Source: Chionis minor
Taxonomy: Eukaryota > Chordata > Aves > Charadriiformes > Chionididae
Assembly: GCA_013398295.1 (NCBI GenBank)
Contig: VZSF01000890.1
Span: forward strand, 434,001-498,000
Direction of reading: 5' to 3'
DNA: 64,000 bases
The translations under genes were made by a program, and so were the position numbers. Below the pieces are notes generated by a model, which saw only the letters and a program-made list of their open reading frames with translations, did not search any database and was not told the DNA's origin. Every line of letters begins with the position of its first letter. The stretch's first letter is position 1. Shown here piece after piece: positions 49,901 to 62,069 of this stretch.

Positions 49901-50639
49901 AGGAGTGCTCAGTGGAAGAAAGGAGCAGCGAGGTTGTTGCATGTCTTGCCCCATCTTGGGGCTTTTATCCACACCAGATATCTGAAACACACATCCACAT
50001 GTGATAAGGTCTCCAGATTTTGCAGTTCTTGAATAAACCATATGACTAAAATTTGCAGGCTAAAGGCAGTGACCATCTATAGGATACCTTACTCAGTAAC
50101 AGCAACATGTGGCATTCAGAGAATGGGTACTGTACAGAAAAGCCCAGTAGATCCATGTGGTTGCAGTATGAGTGTATTTGTGAGGATGAGAACTAAGATG
50201 GCTGTCTGTCAAAACTTTCAGCTGTTACTTGATCAAAGAGGAACTTTGTATATTGTTTTTAACTAGTTCTCCTTTAGCCTTTCACAGCTTTTAGACACTT
50301 CTTAGTCCAGTGCTTTTGAAACCCTGTGATGAAAGGGCATCAGGAAGGTATGGATTGTCCCTGGACACAGCAGCAGTGACTGCCATGACTTCCAGGCCTT
50401 CTTGAGTAACAGCAGACGCTAATGTGGCAGATGTCAGCAAGTACTGGCCAGATTTGTCACATCTTCTTCTTCTACCTATATATACCTCTGAAGAACTTCC
50501 TCTTTGTTACATAAAGATATTTGATTTCCACCTAGCTAAAGTATACTGTCTCATGTATGTGGTATTTGGCATGTCTGACCCCTTTGCTTCCATTAGTATC
50601 CAACCAAACATGGAAGTAAAAGCAAAACAAACATTTTAA
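46961..50639. other. Intergenic, no gene recognised
   Basis: AT-rich. A moderately GC-rich, unassigned segment lies at 47270-47420. An AAT-rich tract has an ambiguous base at 48154, and a GGAA repeat is at 49135-49235. Confidence 0.5.
49135..49235. repeat. (GGAA)n-like purine microsatellite
   Basis: Imperfect GGAAGG/GAAAG units on the plus strand. The Lys/Glu-rich frame over it is spurious. Confidence 0.85.
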
Positions 50640-50924
50640 CCCTACCCCTTCTCACTGAAAGGGGAGAATAACAACAAGACTCTGAATCTCTGCTAAAACC
50701 CGAGGTTCGATCATCGTTTCTCTCTCTCTTGTTTGCCATACTGGCAACTCTTATGTGAACGGGGAGCAGCTGATCCCCGCCAACTTCCGAGATAGGGTCC
50801 TGGCGAGCGCATGTTTCTGGTAGAGCAAAAGGAGTGCGACCTCTACTGGATGAGCCGCCATTAGCTGGCTCTGGCTGCTGTTCTGTTCCTGAGCAAAGTA
50901 GTCAGTTCAAACTATCTGATTTGA

Positions 50925-51740
50925 TAGGAAGGGCTTTAAACCAGCAGCGATGAGGAAGGGAGAGAGTTACCAGCAGCCCTCTGAGAGAGTGATGGACAAG
51001 ATTGGCAAGAAAAGGGTAGTATGAAAAAAAGAGAATGCATAATCAGCAAAACAGGGGTTAAGCAGAATCACCCCAAACATTTGCATCTAAGCAAGGACAT
51101 GCCTACATGACATCATTAAAAGGGCAAAAAAACAGACCTTTTCTGGAAATCAGCATGCTGGGTGCCTCTCAAGTGCTCATATACAGTTGCAGCATGGAGA
51201 CTAAAGAAAAGAAACTAGAGATCCAGCTGGAGTTGCAAGGCTACGATGTTGGAATCACAGCGACATGATGGGATGGCTGCCATTACTGGAGTGCTACAAT
51301 GGATACAGGCTTTTTAGGAAGAACTGTCTGGGAAGATAAGGATGTGCGCTTGTCCTTTATATGTGAGAGCAGCTGGAGCATAGAGCTCTCCCTGGTGAAG
51401 GATGATGAGTCCATGAGAGCTTTTGTGTAAGGATAAAAGAGCAGACCAGTATAGGTGACATTATAATGGGTGTCTGCTACATGCTGCCTGATCAGGAAGA
51501 AAAGTAGATGAGACCTTCTTCAGAGAGCTGAAATCAGCTTCATGTTCACAGGCCCTGGTCCACAGGGGATATACTTCAACCACCTCAATTATCTGCTGGA
51601 CAGACAGCAGAGTAGAGCATAAGCAACGCAAGAGGCTCCCGGAGAGCACTGATGACAACTTCCTGACCCAAGTGACAGACATGAGGAGAATTCCTCTACT
51701 GGACCTCATAGTCAGAAAAAAGGAGGGGCTTGTTAACCCT
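50925..51740 (+). mobile_element. CR1 LINE fragment, ORF1/ORF2 linker and endonuclease
   Basis: Starts near AGGGCTTTAAACCAG, a segment typical after CR1 ORF1, and continues into the ORF2 endonuclease: KEKKLEIQLELQGYDVGITA, GYRLFRK, ESMRAF region, GDIIMGVCYMLPDQEEK, SCSQALVHRG (where GDFNHPD is expected) and RIPLLDLIVRKKEGLV. Several frameshifts and stops, and the element ends abruptly after the endonuclease. No RT follows. Confidence 0.88.
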
Positions 51741-53714
51741 TTTACAAATACAGAAGCTCTTCTTCTATCTACTTCTCATAACATTTTGTTATTTTTAATA
51801 TCTGCCTTCTGCTAAATAATTAGCTACTTGCCCTGTAGATCTTACTGTGCCTTACCTGTGAAATATGCAGATTTTTGGAGACAAACCAGCACCTTATGTG
51901 TGTGCTACAAACAGAGTACTTGTTCAACCTAATGACAATTTCACTTCTGTCTAAAATTACGGTATAAAATTAAACAGAAAGACAACTCAAAACAGTTTGT
52001 ACATTGTCTAAATATTTCAGGGTCTGTATCATTTTGCCACTATATTTAGTCTGTCCTTTAATTTACACTTATACAGAAATAAAACACATATTTTTCAGTC
52101 ATGATATTTGAACAGAGAAAAAAATCTAGTGTAATGAATGTTGATGCTGGAATGCACACGTGATAATTTTGTTGCATAATTAATATTTTTCTACTTGAAT
52201 TCTTCCACCAGCACCTATGGGGTACTATACATACGGAGTTCATTCCCATCTGAAGTCCTGTTAGGAAAACAAATCTATACATTGAGCCATACTGTAATCC
52301 AGTTCTGCAAGAGATAAAAAAGGTATTTCAGGAATAGTAAAAAAATCTAACATGAAAAAACTTGAAGAATTCAATTCATGATGTCTAAACCAAAATTAAA
52401 TAACTGTTCACCATGCCAAACCCATCTAGTTAGTGAGTATGATTTCTCAGGGGATAAAAATGCAAGACATTGAGTAGTTTTTTAATTTAGTGGAGAAACA
52501 GATCATATGTAACCAGAAAAGGTGCTTCTGAAAATAAGATCTCTTCCTTCAGGACCATGGTCATCTTGGAAAATGCATTTCAGCAAAGGCAAAATGAAGA
52601 GTTCAATGTAGAGGAAACTCAATGAAATTTAAAAAAAAAAAAAAAAAGTGTTAACAGTCAGGCTGCAGGAATTTTAGCACAATACTGAAAATTCACAGAG
52701 TTGTAAAATGCCCAAGTGAGGAACCAAGTGAGAAAACAAGATTTTAGTCCCAGTCTTTGACAGTTATACATCTGCAGTGTCATTTGCCTCTGTTCCTCCT
52801 GTTTTGCTTGGTGGTACCCCAAAAGAATTATTCTCACTAAAATATTTTAAATTTTTAAAATAGTATACCACAAACTGAGACAAAAATGCATTTAGCAAAT
52901 GTGGAAGAATGGAAGACTATGTGTTAAAGTAGAATTATTCTCCTCTCCATTCTCACCCACCTGGGATAAGGCCCAGATTGTAAGGCTTGCATTCTAAGTA
53001 GAGGATTTAGAAAGTTTTAAAATTCACATCTGAAATATGAAGCAGTGTCCTTTTTTTTTCATAATTCTGGGCCTTCAAACAGACCAGAGACTAGCAATGA
53101 AAAAAATCTAAGGAAAGTAAGAAGTCAAACCCATGATTTTTGTGCAAATTTTAAAAAAGAACAATGAAAGTAATCCAAAAGATTATTACAAAAACAGTTG
53201 CAAGCCCCAAATCCCACAGTCATGGTTAGGCAGTGCTTTGTATTGTCCCTGGAGTATTTTGGGGATTTTTGTTCATCTCTGTTCAGAGCTTGCAAGAAAA
53301 TAGAGAGGATAAGAAGAGTTTTGACTGACCTGTCTGCAATTTCTTCTCTTTAAAATGAAAGGCTGATGGTAGAGAGGGGGTTTTGGACAGCTACTGTTTC
53401 TGCCAGATGTGTGGATAAGGAAGAAAAGTGTCTGGGCATGAGCAGTGGCAACCAGAATCACTGTACATCAGCTCTCTGGGAATTGCATTTGATGTTTTGA
53501 GTGGGAGTGTGGAGAAGTACAGGGGACACTATAGGCCTGCTGTCGCTGTACGAGTGTAGGTACGTGTGTAGTCAGTGCACCAGCAAAAACTTGTTATTAT
53601 TACTCATGAACTTTTCTGCCTCCTCAACCGCCAGCATCTCCTTCACATGACCATGGCAATGGAGGTTTCATGACAGTCTTCAGTATGATGGATCTTTTGA
53701 AGATGGGAAGACAT
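51741..53714. other. Intergenic, no gene recognised
   Basis: AT-rich sequence with an A-run near 52629-52646; no feature recognised. Confidence 0.5.
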
Positions 53715-54050
53715 GTAGTGTAGGAAGAGGTTGGGAGCTGATGAGAGCAGGGTGACAGCTCAGGAGATCAGGTGGGAGTGTGTCCGTCTAACAAGGGTAA
53801 GGAAGTGGATGAAGCCTGCTTCAAACCCCTGGAGGAAATCTCTGTGTCACAAATCCTGGTTCCCACTGGGGATTTATATTTCCCTGATATTAGCTGGCAA
53901 GGCAAAACTGTTGGGTATAAGCAGTCAAGATTTCTGGAGGACCTCACAGATAACCTTGTGATACAGGTAGTAGATGGGATAATCGGGACTAATGCATGGT
54001 TGGATATACTATCAACTCATAAAGGAGAACTGTTGTCATAATACAAAACT
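53715..54050 (+). mobile_element. CR1 LINE fragment, ORF2 endonuclease end
   Basis: The frame 53772-54041 reads VPTGDLYFPDISWQGKT, then YKQSRFLEDLTDNLVIQVVD and LDILSTHKGELL, matching the CR1 endonuclease GDFNxPDICW..KQSRRFLECxDDNFLxQV..LDLxLTNKEGL. Truncated at both ends. Confidence 0.87.
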
Positions 54051-54329
54051 CTTTGGATGCTTTAATTGCTTAGCCACCATGAAGCAGATTAAGTATTTCC
54101 AGTTCTTGATCCTGGAGAAGAGGACTGAATAACTCTGAAATGAAGATGACTGTAACCAGGTCCCCTTTATATGTCTAACAGAAATAAATGATGTTCTTAA
54201 TTGAGTTTAAGCCATAGTGTGCTCAAATTTATTTCATTGTGTACATTTACACAGATTCAGGTGAGGGGACAGAAATTAGATTTTGTTGATTAAGGATTGT
54301 GGTGGTTTTGGCTGGGATAGAGTTAAATG

Positions 54330-54862
54330 TGACACCCAAATGTAACAAATGTGAAAATGTGGCAAATGTGACACCCATCTACAAGAAGAGCTGGAAGGAG
54401 GATTTTGGGAACTACAGGCCTGTCAGTCTGACCTCAGTGATGGGGGAGATTATGGAGCAGATCATCCTGAGTGCCATTAGGGGGCACATGCAGGACAACC
54501 CGGTGACCAGGCCCAGTCAGCATGGGTTCATGAAAGGCAGGTACTGCTTGACGGACCTGATCTCCTTCTATGGCAAGGTGACCCACTTAGCGGATGAGGG
54601 AAAGGCTGTGAATGTTGTCTGCCTGGACTTTAGTAAAGCCTTTGACATGGTTTACCACGCTATTCTCCTGGAGAAATTGCCTGTTCATGACTTGGATGGG
54701 TGTACTCTTTGCTGGGTCAAAAATTGGCTGGAAGGCCAGGCCCAAAGAATGGTGGTGAATGGAGTTAAATCCAGTTGGCAGGTGGTCACAAGTAGTGTTC
54801 CCCAGGGCTCGGTATTGGGGCCTCGCTACAAGAAACACATTGAGGTGCTGAGGCACATTCAA
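54330..54862 (+). mobile_element. CR1 LINE reverse transcriptase fragment inside the LTR
   Basis: Open frame 54299-54886 has YKKSWKEDFGNYRPVSLTSV, QHGFMKGRYCLTDL, VVCLDFSKAFDMV (motif A Asp kept), WLEGQAQRMVVNGVKSSWQ and SSVPQGSVLGP. It then jumps directly to a CR1 3' segment (YKKHIEVLRHIQS), so the motif-C region is deleted. The first residues of the frame come from LTR sequence. Confidence 0.93.
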
Positions 54863-55149
54863 AGCACATACAGTTTGGACAGCTGACCTCAATTGACCAA
54901 AGGGATACCCCATGCCATAAGATATCAGGCTCAGCAAGAAAGCTGGAGCTGAGTGGAGGTTGGTTGGGGGCTGCCATTGCTCAGGGACTGGCTGGGCATC
55001 AGTCCATTGGTGGTGAGCAATTGTTTTTCTTTGCATCACTTGTTTTTCTTGGTTTTAGCTTTTCTCTTTGTTTTTTTTTTTTTTAACCTTTTTTTAACAA
55101 AAAAAATTATGAAACTTTTTCTATCAATCCACGAGTTTGTTTTTTTTTC

Positions 55150-55516
55150 TTTTACCCTTACTGAGAAGAGACCTTACCGCTCTCTACAAGTACCTGAAAG
55201 GAAGTTGTAGCGAGGTGGGGGTCGGTCTCTTCTCCCAAGTAACATGCAATAGCGTAAGAGGAAATGGCTTCGAGTTGCACCAGGGGAGGTTTACATTGGA
55301 TATTAGGAAAAAATTCTTTACCGAAAGGGTTGTCAAACATTGGAACAGGCTGCCTAGGAAATGGTGGTATTGCCATCCATGGAGGTATTTAAAAGATGGG
55401 TATACATGGTGCTTAGGGACATGGCTTAGTGCTGTTTATGGCAGTGTTAGGTTTATGGTTGGACTCGATCTTAAAGGTCTCTTCCAATATATGTGATTCT
55501 GTGATTCTATGATTCT
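55150..55516 (+). mobile_element. CR1 LINE 3' end inside the LTR
   Basis: From GAGAAGAGACCTTACCGCTC through GAAAGGAAGTTGTAGCGAGG, GGTCTCTTCTCCCAAGTAAC and TCTTTACCGAAAGGGTTGTC to the tail GTGATTCTGTGATTCTATGA. It continues the CR1 order and orientation of the piece at 54330-54862. Confidence 0.95.
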
Positions 55517-55594
55517 CTCCCCCATCTCACTGCAGGTGGTGGTGATGAGCTAGTGGCTGTATGATGCTTAGCTGCCTACCATGATTAAACCATA

Positions 55595-58500
55595 TGAGGA
55601 TCTAAGTGCTACATAGGATTTTGCTAGTTCTTACTAATAGTGGGTTAATCAAAGTTAAAGGATGATTAAGGTAAGACATTGGAGCTGACGCTTAGGTTAA
55701 GGTATTCTTGGCTGTTTTCATCTATATATCCTTTGGTTTCTAGCAATTTCAAACACATTTGAGAAGAAGAGAGCCAGAACAGGATCTGACAAGAAAGAGA
55801 GTGCAAGAAAGTAGGTGGACTGCCCCTCCAGTGCATGTCTTTCATGAAATGGATCCTCTGTTTTTGTCCTGTGAACAGCACGGTTTACCTACGATCCAAG
55901 TACTTAGCCTTGCTCCTTTGTTTTTTGTATCTCCTACTGCCTCAGAGAGCTAGTCAGAGGGCCTGCCTCGTTGTCAGAAAACAACTGGGGATAGCTTGCT
56001 TTTTTGGGGAAGCACAGCATACTTGCACAGTTGTAGAAAATAGTTGGGCCTATGGATAAGGCCCTCTGAGTCTCCGCTCATGTGGTTTCATCATATGGAG
56101 TCTGAGGGTGAAAAATTTGTAAAGAGGGTCTCTCCTAGTCCATGCTGTACAAACTCTTTTGTATGAGGAGTTTCAGGTCCTTTTTAGGTGTTTCCATGTC
56201 ATTGTGGTAAATCAAGGCATGTGTAAAACAGATGTGCTTTGACAGAGACTCTCCTAGGTGTTGTGAAACCTTTGTTTTGCGGTTACAATCAGGATAAGGT
56301 GGCATGGTGTTTAATGAAATTCAATTCTGTATTTTTCAGAGTCACAGTGGTCTCCAGTTTTGCAGGTGTGACAGCCATACAAGCACAGCCCTACAATTCT
56401 TGCGGGTTTTTAGTGGTTTAGTTACCCTGCCATATCTTGAGGAGGAAGAGGTTGCTGACTATACAGTTTCCTGCCCACATGTCAATTTGGGTGGTGAGTT
56501 AACTGTGTGACCAGGTTGTCTGACACTAGGATGCTGTCTTGTACCTTGGGTGCTGCAGCTACTTTCTAATGATGTGTAAGGTCTCAGGCTGTGTAGCTTC
56601 AGGCCCACCAGGCACATTTGGGAGATGACCTTTAACTTAAATGCCTGGCATCAGACTCCTTTGTGAATCCCATAAATTTCGTGGATCACGTTGTACTGTC
56701 TTTTAAGTTGAAGTGAGGATTTTTTTTTTTTTTTTATTAATATGCGATATTTTCTGCTGTTCTATGCAGCATTGTGAAAGTGCCTCATTTCTTAAGGGCC
56801 TTGGCCTTTTTGTCATTTTTCTGGAGTTCGTTAAGCACTGGCCTGGGGCTAGTCCCCAGTGTGGAGTCCTCTTCCTCTTTTGCTGCCTCTAATCCTGCAG
56901 CTGAAGTATTAGCATTCCTCCACCTCCCTCATCCATTTCCCATTGCAAACAGATCATGTACAATCATGGACTGTAACCGCTGGAAAACAGTTGCTTGAGC
57001 AAATTAGTTATGAATTGATTGGAGGATTGTTGTCTAGGTTGTTCTTTCTGGGAGGCATACTATTTCATTTTCAGATGCCTTCTACCAAGTCAATGCAGAT
57101 CTTACACTTGATTTTTGTTCCATTCTGAGCAATTATTTGAGGAGAAGAGGAGCATGGAATCAGGAAAATGCATATAGAATTACCTTTTTAGAGCTTATTC
57201 TGGGTTTGTTTCAGAGAGGCATTTTAGCTGAGAAATTCAGTAGTGAAGCTTGTGCAGAATTATTACAGTTCTTCATTAATAGTTTGCCTGAATATTTTTT
57301 CTTTTAATTGGACCATTTTCTCATCTTTGTTTTTTCTAAGCTGTTTTACTTTTCAACATTCCTAAAAACAGAAATTGTGAATTCAGGGCACATTAACACT
57401 AAAGAGTATAAATCCCTGAATATGAGGAAGAAAAGCATGTAAATGGAAGTTCAGTAGAGGCTAGAAAGTTGTTGGAAGAAATAGGTAAGTATAAAAATGT
57501 AGAAAAGTACAATCATGAAAAGTGTAAATCTTTGAGTGTTTTAATACTTTGAACAAAGTTTTGCCCTCCTCTTTTTCTTTTATTTCTTTCTCCATTAGCT
57601 GTTATTGGATGTTTTCAAAGTAGTATTCCATTGAAAACAATGCTTTTTGTCTTTTGAATTATAACAGATTTTCTGTAGTTGAGAAAGTGTGATCAGAATG
57701 TGTCATCTCTTAAATACATACTGACTGTAAATGAAACTTACACAACTACTTTAACCTCAGTAAAGGTGTATACTTGTGTAACACTCAAGAAAAATCCTTT
57801 TGACAAGTTCAAGGAGAAATGGACCTTAACAGCTGGCTTTAGAGTTTTCATTATTGCAATTTTTAAAACAAATTTGAAATTATATGAAGCTTTCATAAAT
57901 TTCATGCTCTGATTCTCCTTAAACTATCACCACAAATTTTTATTAAGTGTTAAGTTTGTATTTTACACCCTTTATATTGGAGTAATTTGCTGATATTCCT
58001 GCACATTTTTTACTCTCTTGATATTGTTCAAGAATAATATGTGTAGGAAAGGGTTGTTGTTCTACAGTGACATCATTATTTTCATACGGTAATGGATTTC
58101 ACTCATTAGTGAAAACTGTGATTGCGGAATCACCCTGCGGCAATAAGAGTGCATTCAACGTAAGCTAAACTGATTTACATACTGAAAATTGAAATATTTC
58201 TTGTACAAATTACAGGCTCAGAGTAAATGTTATTTTTGCTTCTGTGGCACTTCTTTATTAATGCTGTTTACTTAATAAAACATATACCTTTAGCAATAGC
58301 CTGTATTGTTTTTTTTTTTTTAGCCTAATTCATTCTGACTTCATTACTTCTATGCCTTTTGTTAATAATTGTCCTGTAACAGTGTACAAGATAGCCACTT
58401 ACAAACTATAAGCCTTATTAAAATCCCTTCATAAAGTAAACTGAAAGAGTCATACAAATAAAATTTTTTGCTGTACCAGACTCTGTGCCCTAATTTCAGG

Positions 58501-60765
58501 AAAAAGTTTAATTATAATATTAGAGAAGGTTAGGGGTGTTTATATTCTCAGATATAAGGAAAACACTTTGATATCTTGCAGATTTATCTATCTGGTGATA
58601 GATAAATTCCATGTCTTGATTATCTCTTATCTAAATCTGAATCTGAAAATGAATCTCTCCCATCCCATCCCCATATTTACCAGAGTTAGCAATATGACAG
58701 CTACCTCTGAATTAGTTTGATAAATACTAACACAGCATGAGTAAAACTTATAGAATCATTGCTCTGGACCTTACAAATCACAATAAAAGTAAAGACAAGA
58801 GGTCTGTACTAGCTTTGGGTATGTATTGAAGCTGTTAGCCCCCAACCAACATGACAGCTGGATTGTACAGCCCTCATAGCAGCACGTGTCCTCACGTATT
58901 CCTGATGTGCGTACTTGAGTATGGTGAGGCACTCATTGTGCTACAAGGTCTTAATCTGAATAGCAAGGTGCTTTGATTAATAACAAGAACAGCAAATGCT
59001 GTTCCTGAAGAAGAGTAATTTTCTTTCTGTGCAGACAGTAGGCAGATCACAGAGGTATGCTGTACTGGAGAGATGCCTAGGTCAAGGATCTCTCTCTTTT
59101 ACACCTGGTCAGGAGCCAAGAGATAGGTTGTTTCAGGGACAAAAGCCATCTAAGAACTACTCTTGCACTGATGTACCTATGCTGCTTACAGGAAAGCTTT
59201 ACCTTTCAATTGGAAAGAACTGTTTTACTGTATAATATCTCACTCAAATGACAAAATCCCATCTAGGACAGAATATTTGTATATTTCTTCTTCAAATGAA
59301 CACAGCAGTTCTATTTAGTAAAACATGCAATAAATTTAGGAAATTTATTAGGAAATTTATTTAGGAAATTTAGGAAATTAAAAATCCCTATTGTTGCAAA
59401 ATGTCTGTATATCATGACTCTAAACTGCCTAATAAAAATTCCCTAGTAAAAGAATACCTTGATTTTATTTTTCTGTTAGAGCTTTATCCATTGCAAGCCA
59501 GAGAATCAAACAAAATATTATAGTATGAAATCAAATACAATTCAGCGTAACACTGAGTACATCTGTTTATTTTTGTGATATAGGTGGGCTTGTCTATTGT
59601 AAAATACATCCTGGCTTCACAGTAATAAGAAATTGTACAGATGATAAAAATTCTATGGAGTAAACTTCAATGGTATACAAACTTCTAACTCATTTTAAAA
59701 TACTACTTTCTATTTCTGTGACATATTTTTGCTAAAGTCTTTAAAAAAATTTATAAGTGGGAACTAATAAAGCATTATAACATCACCATGAAGGAAATAA
59801 TGAATCTTAGTTCACTACATACTGACAGAGTGCTAAAATAATTCCAGGTAACTTAGTCTATACCATACAGCTTTCAAGATAGGTGACATACAGTAATGTC
59901 AAGAACTGACAATTTTCTGTTTGTTTGTTTTCAATGTTCACTACACGTTTTTGTAAAAAGCAGACATGTTTCATTCTAAACTGTTATTTTAGGCCCCTTC
60001 AGTTATCTGTCTTTAAGGAACAGACAGATTTTTCTTGGACTTTTTCAATGACATTAATTTTCATCCTCTATTGTGTTCTGAGGGAAGACATGTTCACTCA
60101 TATGTCATGTGAATGTTTGTGACATTTACATTCCTAAAGAGAGTTTATATGTCATAATGTATTGCGCCTATTGCAATTAATTTTCCTATTAAGTCCTTTT
60201 CATTCCATTTCTCTGTCCGTCTGCCTTGTTATACTTGGCCCTTTAGACTGTAGGTCTGGAACATAAATTAAATTCAATGTGTCCATTTAAAATATGTATT
60301 TCCTATATAAACTGGTGGGTTATCTACTTAAAAGAACACTGTCAACAAAGTGTTTCGGAGTGCTCTTGCATCCCATGTATTTGCTTTTGCATACTGATTC
60401 TCCAGGAGAAATAGAAAATAAATAATTTTCAGTGCACCACACAAGACCACAAGGACATTAGTAATGATTTTGTGTATTTTGTTTTGCATCCTACAGTTGC
60501 AAAAGAACACAGTGGTAAGAGCTTTGTTCTATTTCATAGATTATGCCTATGGCATATGTGATACCTCCTACATGATATCATAGTTATGATATACCCCACT
60601 AAGTTTGCCTCAAAACTTCAGCATGTTTTCTACAACAAATGAAGTATGAAACCATTTGCTTTTAAGGATAGTAGTTTTAATGGAAGAGGTATGATATTGC
60701 AGTGACTATAATACAACTTGCATAAATTGCAAATCACTTTAAAATGCTGTGGCTTTATTTTGCAC
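55595..60765. other. Intergenic, no gene recognised
   Basis: AT-rich; T-runs near 56720-56737 and 58309-58321 and a short tandem array at 59330-59382. Short frames have no family motif. Confidence 0.5.
59330..59382. repeat. Short tandem repeat of TTAGGAAATTTA-like units
   Basis: Three to four imperfect units of AATTTAGGAAATTTATT. Confidence 0.8.
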
Positions 60766-61184
60766 TGTACTAGTTTTGGCTGGGAAAGAGTTAAATTTCT
60801 TCATAGTAGCTGCTATGGGTTTATGTTTTGGATTTATACTGAAAACAGTGTTGATAACACACTGATGTTTTAGTTACTGTTGAGCAGTGCTCACATAGCA
60901 TCGATGCCTTTTCTGCTCTTCAGACCGTCCTGCCAGCGAGTAGGTTAGAGGTGCAGAAAAAACTGAGAGGGGACACAGCTGGAACAGCTGACCCCAACTC
61001 ACCAAAGGGATATTCTGTACGATATGACACCATGCTCTGCAATAAAACTGGGGAGGAGGTTGGTGAGGGGACCACTGCTTGGGGACTGACTGGGTATCGG
61101 ACAGTTGGTGGTGAGCAATTGTTTTCATTTATGTCGCTTGGTTTTTGTGGGTTTTATTTTCCTGTCATTGTTTTTTGGTTTTGG

Positions 61185-61258
61185 TTGTTGTTTGTTTTTT
61201 GGTTTGTTTTTGTTTGTTTGTTTTTGTTGTTGTTGTTGCTGTTGTTGTTGTTTTGTTT
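61185..61258. repeat. (GTTT)n/(GTT)n simple repeat inside the LTR
   Basis: GTTTGTTTGTTTTTG followed by a run of GTT triplets with one GCT; lies just before the CR1 insertion. Confidence 0.9.
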
Positions 61259-61267
61259 TCTTTTTCT

Positions 61268-61530
61268 CTTTTCCTTACAATTTTTCATAGAATTAAAGAA
61301 TGTTTTAGGTTGGAAGGGACCTTAAAGATTATTCAGTTCCAATCCCACTCCTGTGAGCAGGGAAAACTTCCACTAGACCAGGTTGCTCAGAGCCCCATCC
61401 AACCTGGCCTTGAACATTTCCAGGGATGGGGCACTCACATCTTCCCTGGGCAAGCTGTTCCAGTGCCTCACAACCCTCATAGTGAAAAATTTCTTCCTGA
61501 GATCTAGTCTAAATCTACTTTCTTCCAGTT
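61268..61530 (-). mobile_element. CR1 LINE 3' end inserted in the LTR (minus strand)
   Basis: 3' end at CATAGAATTAAAGAATG; contains TTAGGTTGGAAGGGACCTTA, ACCAGGTTGCTCAGAGCCCC, CATCCAACCTGGCCTTGAAC, TTCCAGGGATGGGGC and AAATTTCTTCCTGAGATCTA. It interrupts LTR sequence that resumes at about 61531. Confidence 0.94.
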
Positions 61531-62069
61531 TAAAGATTTTTAAGATTATTATTATTTCTTTTTAATTATTAAACTGTTGTTATCTTAACCCACGGGTTTG
61601 TTTGCCACTTTTACCCTTTCAGTTCTTCCCCCATCCCACCAGGGGAGGGGTAAGTGAGTGAGTGGCTGTGTGGTACTAATTGCTGGCAGGGGTTAATCCA
61701 CAATCCTTTTTTGTTCCAGATGTGGAGCACCAAGGGTTTGAGATAACAAAAGATTTGACCAGAGGGAATTAGATGGGATTTATATCTGTTAGGAACTGCT
61801 AGTCATGATATTGATTCATCTGTTCTTGATATTAGTTCATCAGATTTGTGCCATGCTCTTCTTTTTACATTATGTGTTAAAGATTCATGTTGGCTTTTGC
61901 AGTTTGTTGTGCTCTGTAGTGCTTAGTGATATTTTGCCTGGAAGATTTATTAGTAAAACACTGGCCTTCAACTTAATCTGGTATTTGAAGCCTTTATTGT
62001 ACTTTGAGTACATCTCATGGAGACAACCAATTATACTGCTTCTTCGGAGAGGTTTCTTTCTGTGGAGAA

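Larger units (their letters stand above)
54298..55594 (+). mobile_element. ERVL-type LTR fragments interleaved with CR1 pieces
   Basis: LTR start TGTGGTGGTTTTGGCTGGGA at 54298. A middle block at about 54863-55150 shares GGACAGCTGACC, CCAAAGGGATA, GGTGGTGAGCAATTGTTTT and CCACGAGTTTGTTT with the LTR at 60.8 kb. A last block at about 55517-55594 (CTCCCCCATCTCACTGCAGG, AGTGGCTGTATGATGCTTAG, ending TTAAACCATA) matches the LTR 3' end. CR1 RT (54330-54862) and a CR1 3' end (about 55150-55516) occupy the gaps. No internal retroviral region follows, so this is a solo or recombined LTR. Confidence 0.8.
60766..61702 (+). repeat. ERVL-type 5' LTR (with CR1 insertion)
   Basis: Starts TGTACTAGTTTTGGCTGGGA and ends GGGGTTAATCCACA. 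Landmarks: CTGAAAACAGTGTTGATAAC, GGGGACACAGCTGGAACAGC, CCAAAGGGATATTC, a TATA-like CAATAAAACTGGGG near 61040, a GTT-rich tract at 61185-61258, and AACCCACGGGTTTGTTTGCC near the 3' end. It is about 675 bp without the inserted CR1. Confidence 0.82.

Noticed and set aside
50700..50720. tRNA-like B-box (GGTTCGATC)
   Set aside because: No cloverleaf, A-box at proper spacing or acceptor stem could be found around it.
60951..61325. 124-codon plus-strand frame with a very hydrophobic middle
   Set aside because: It runs across the LTR's GTT repeat and a CR1; the Phe/Val/Leu stretch is translation of a simple repeat.
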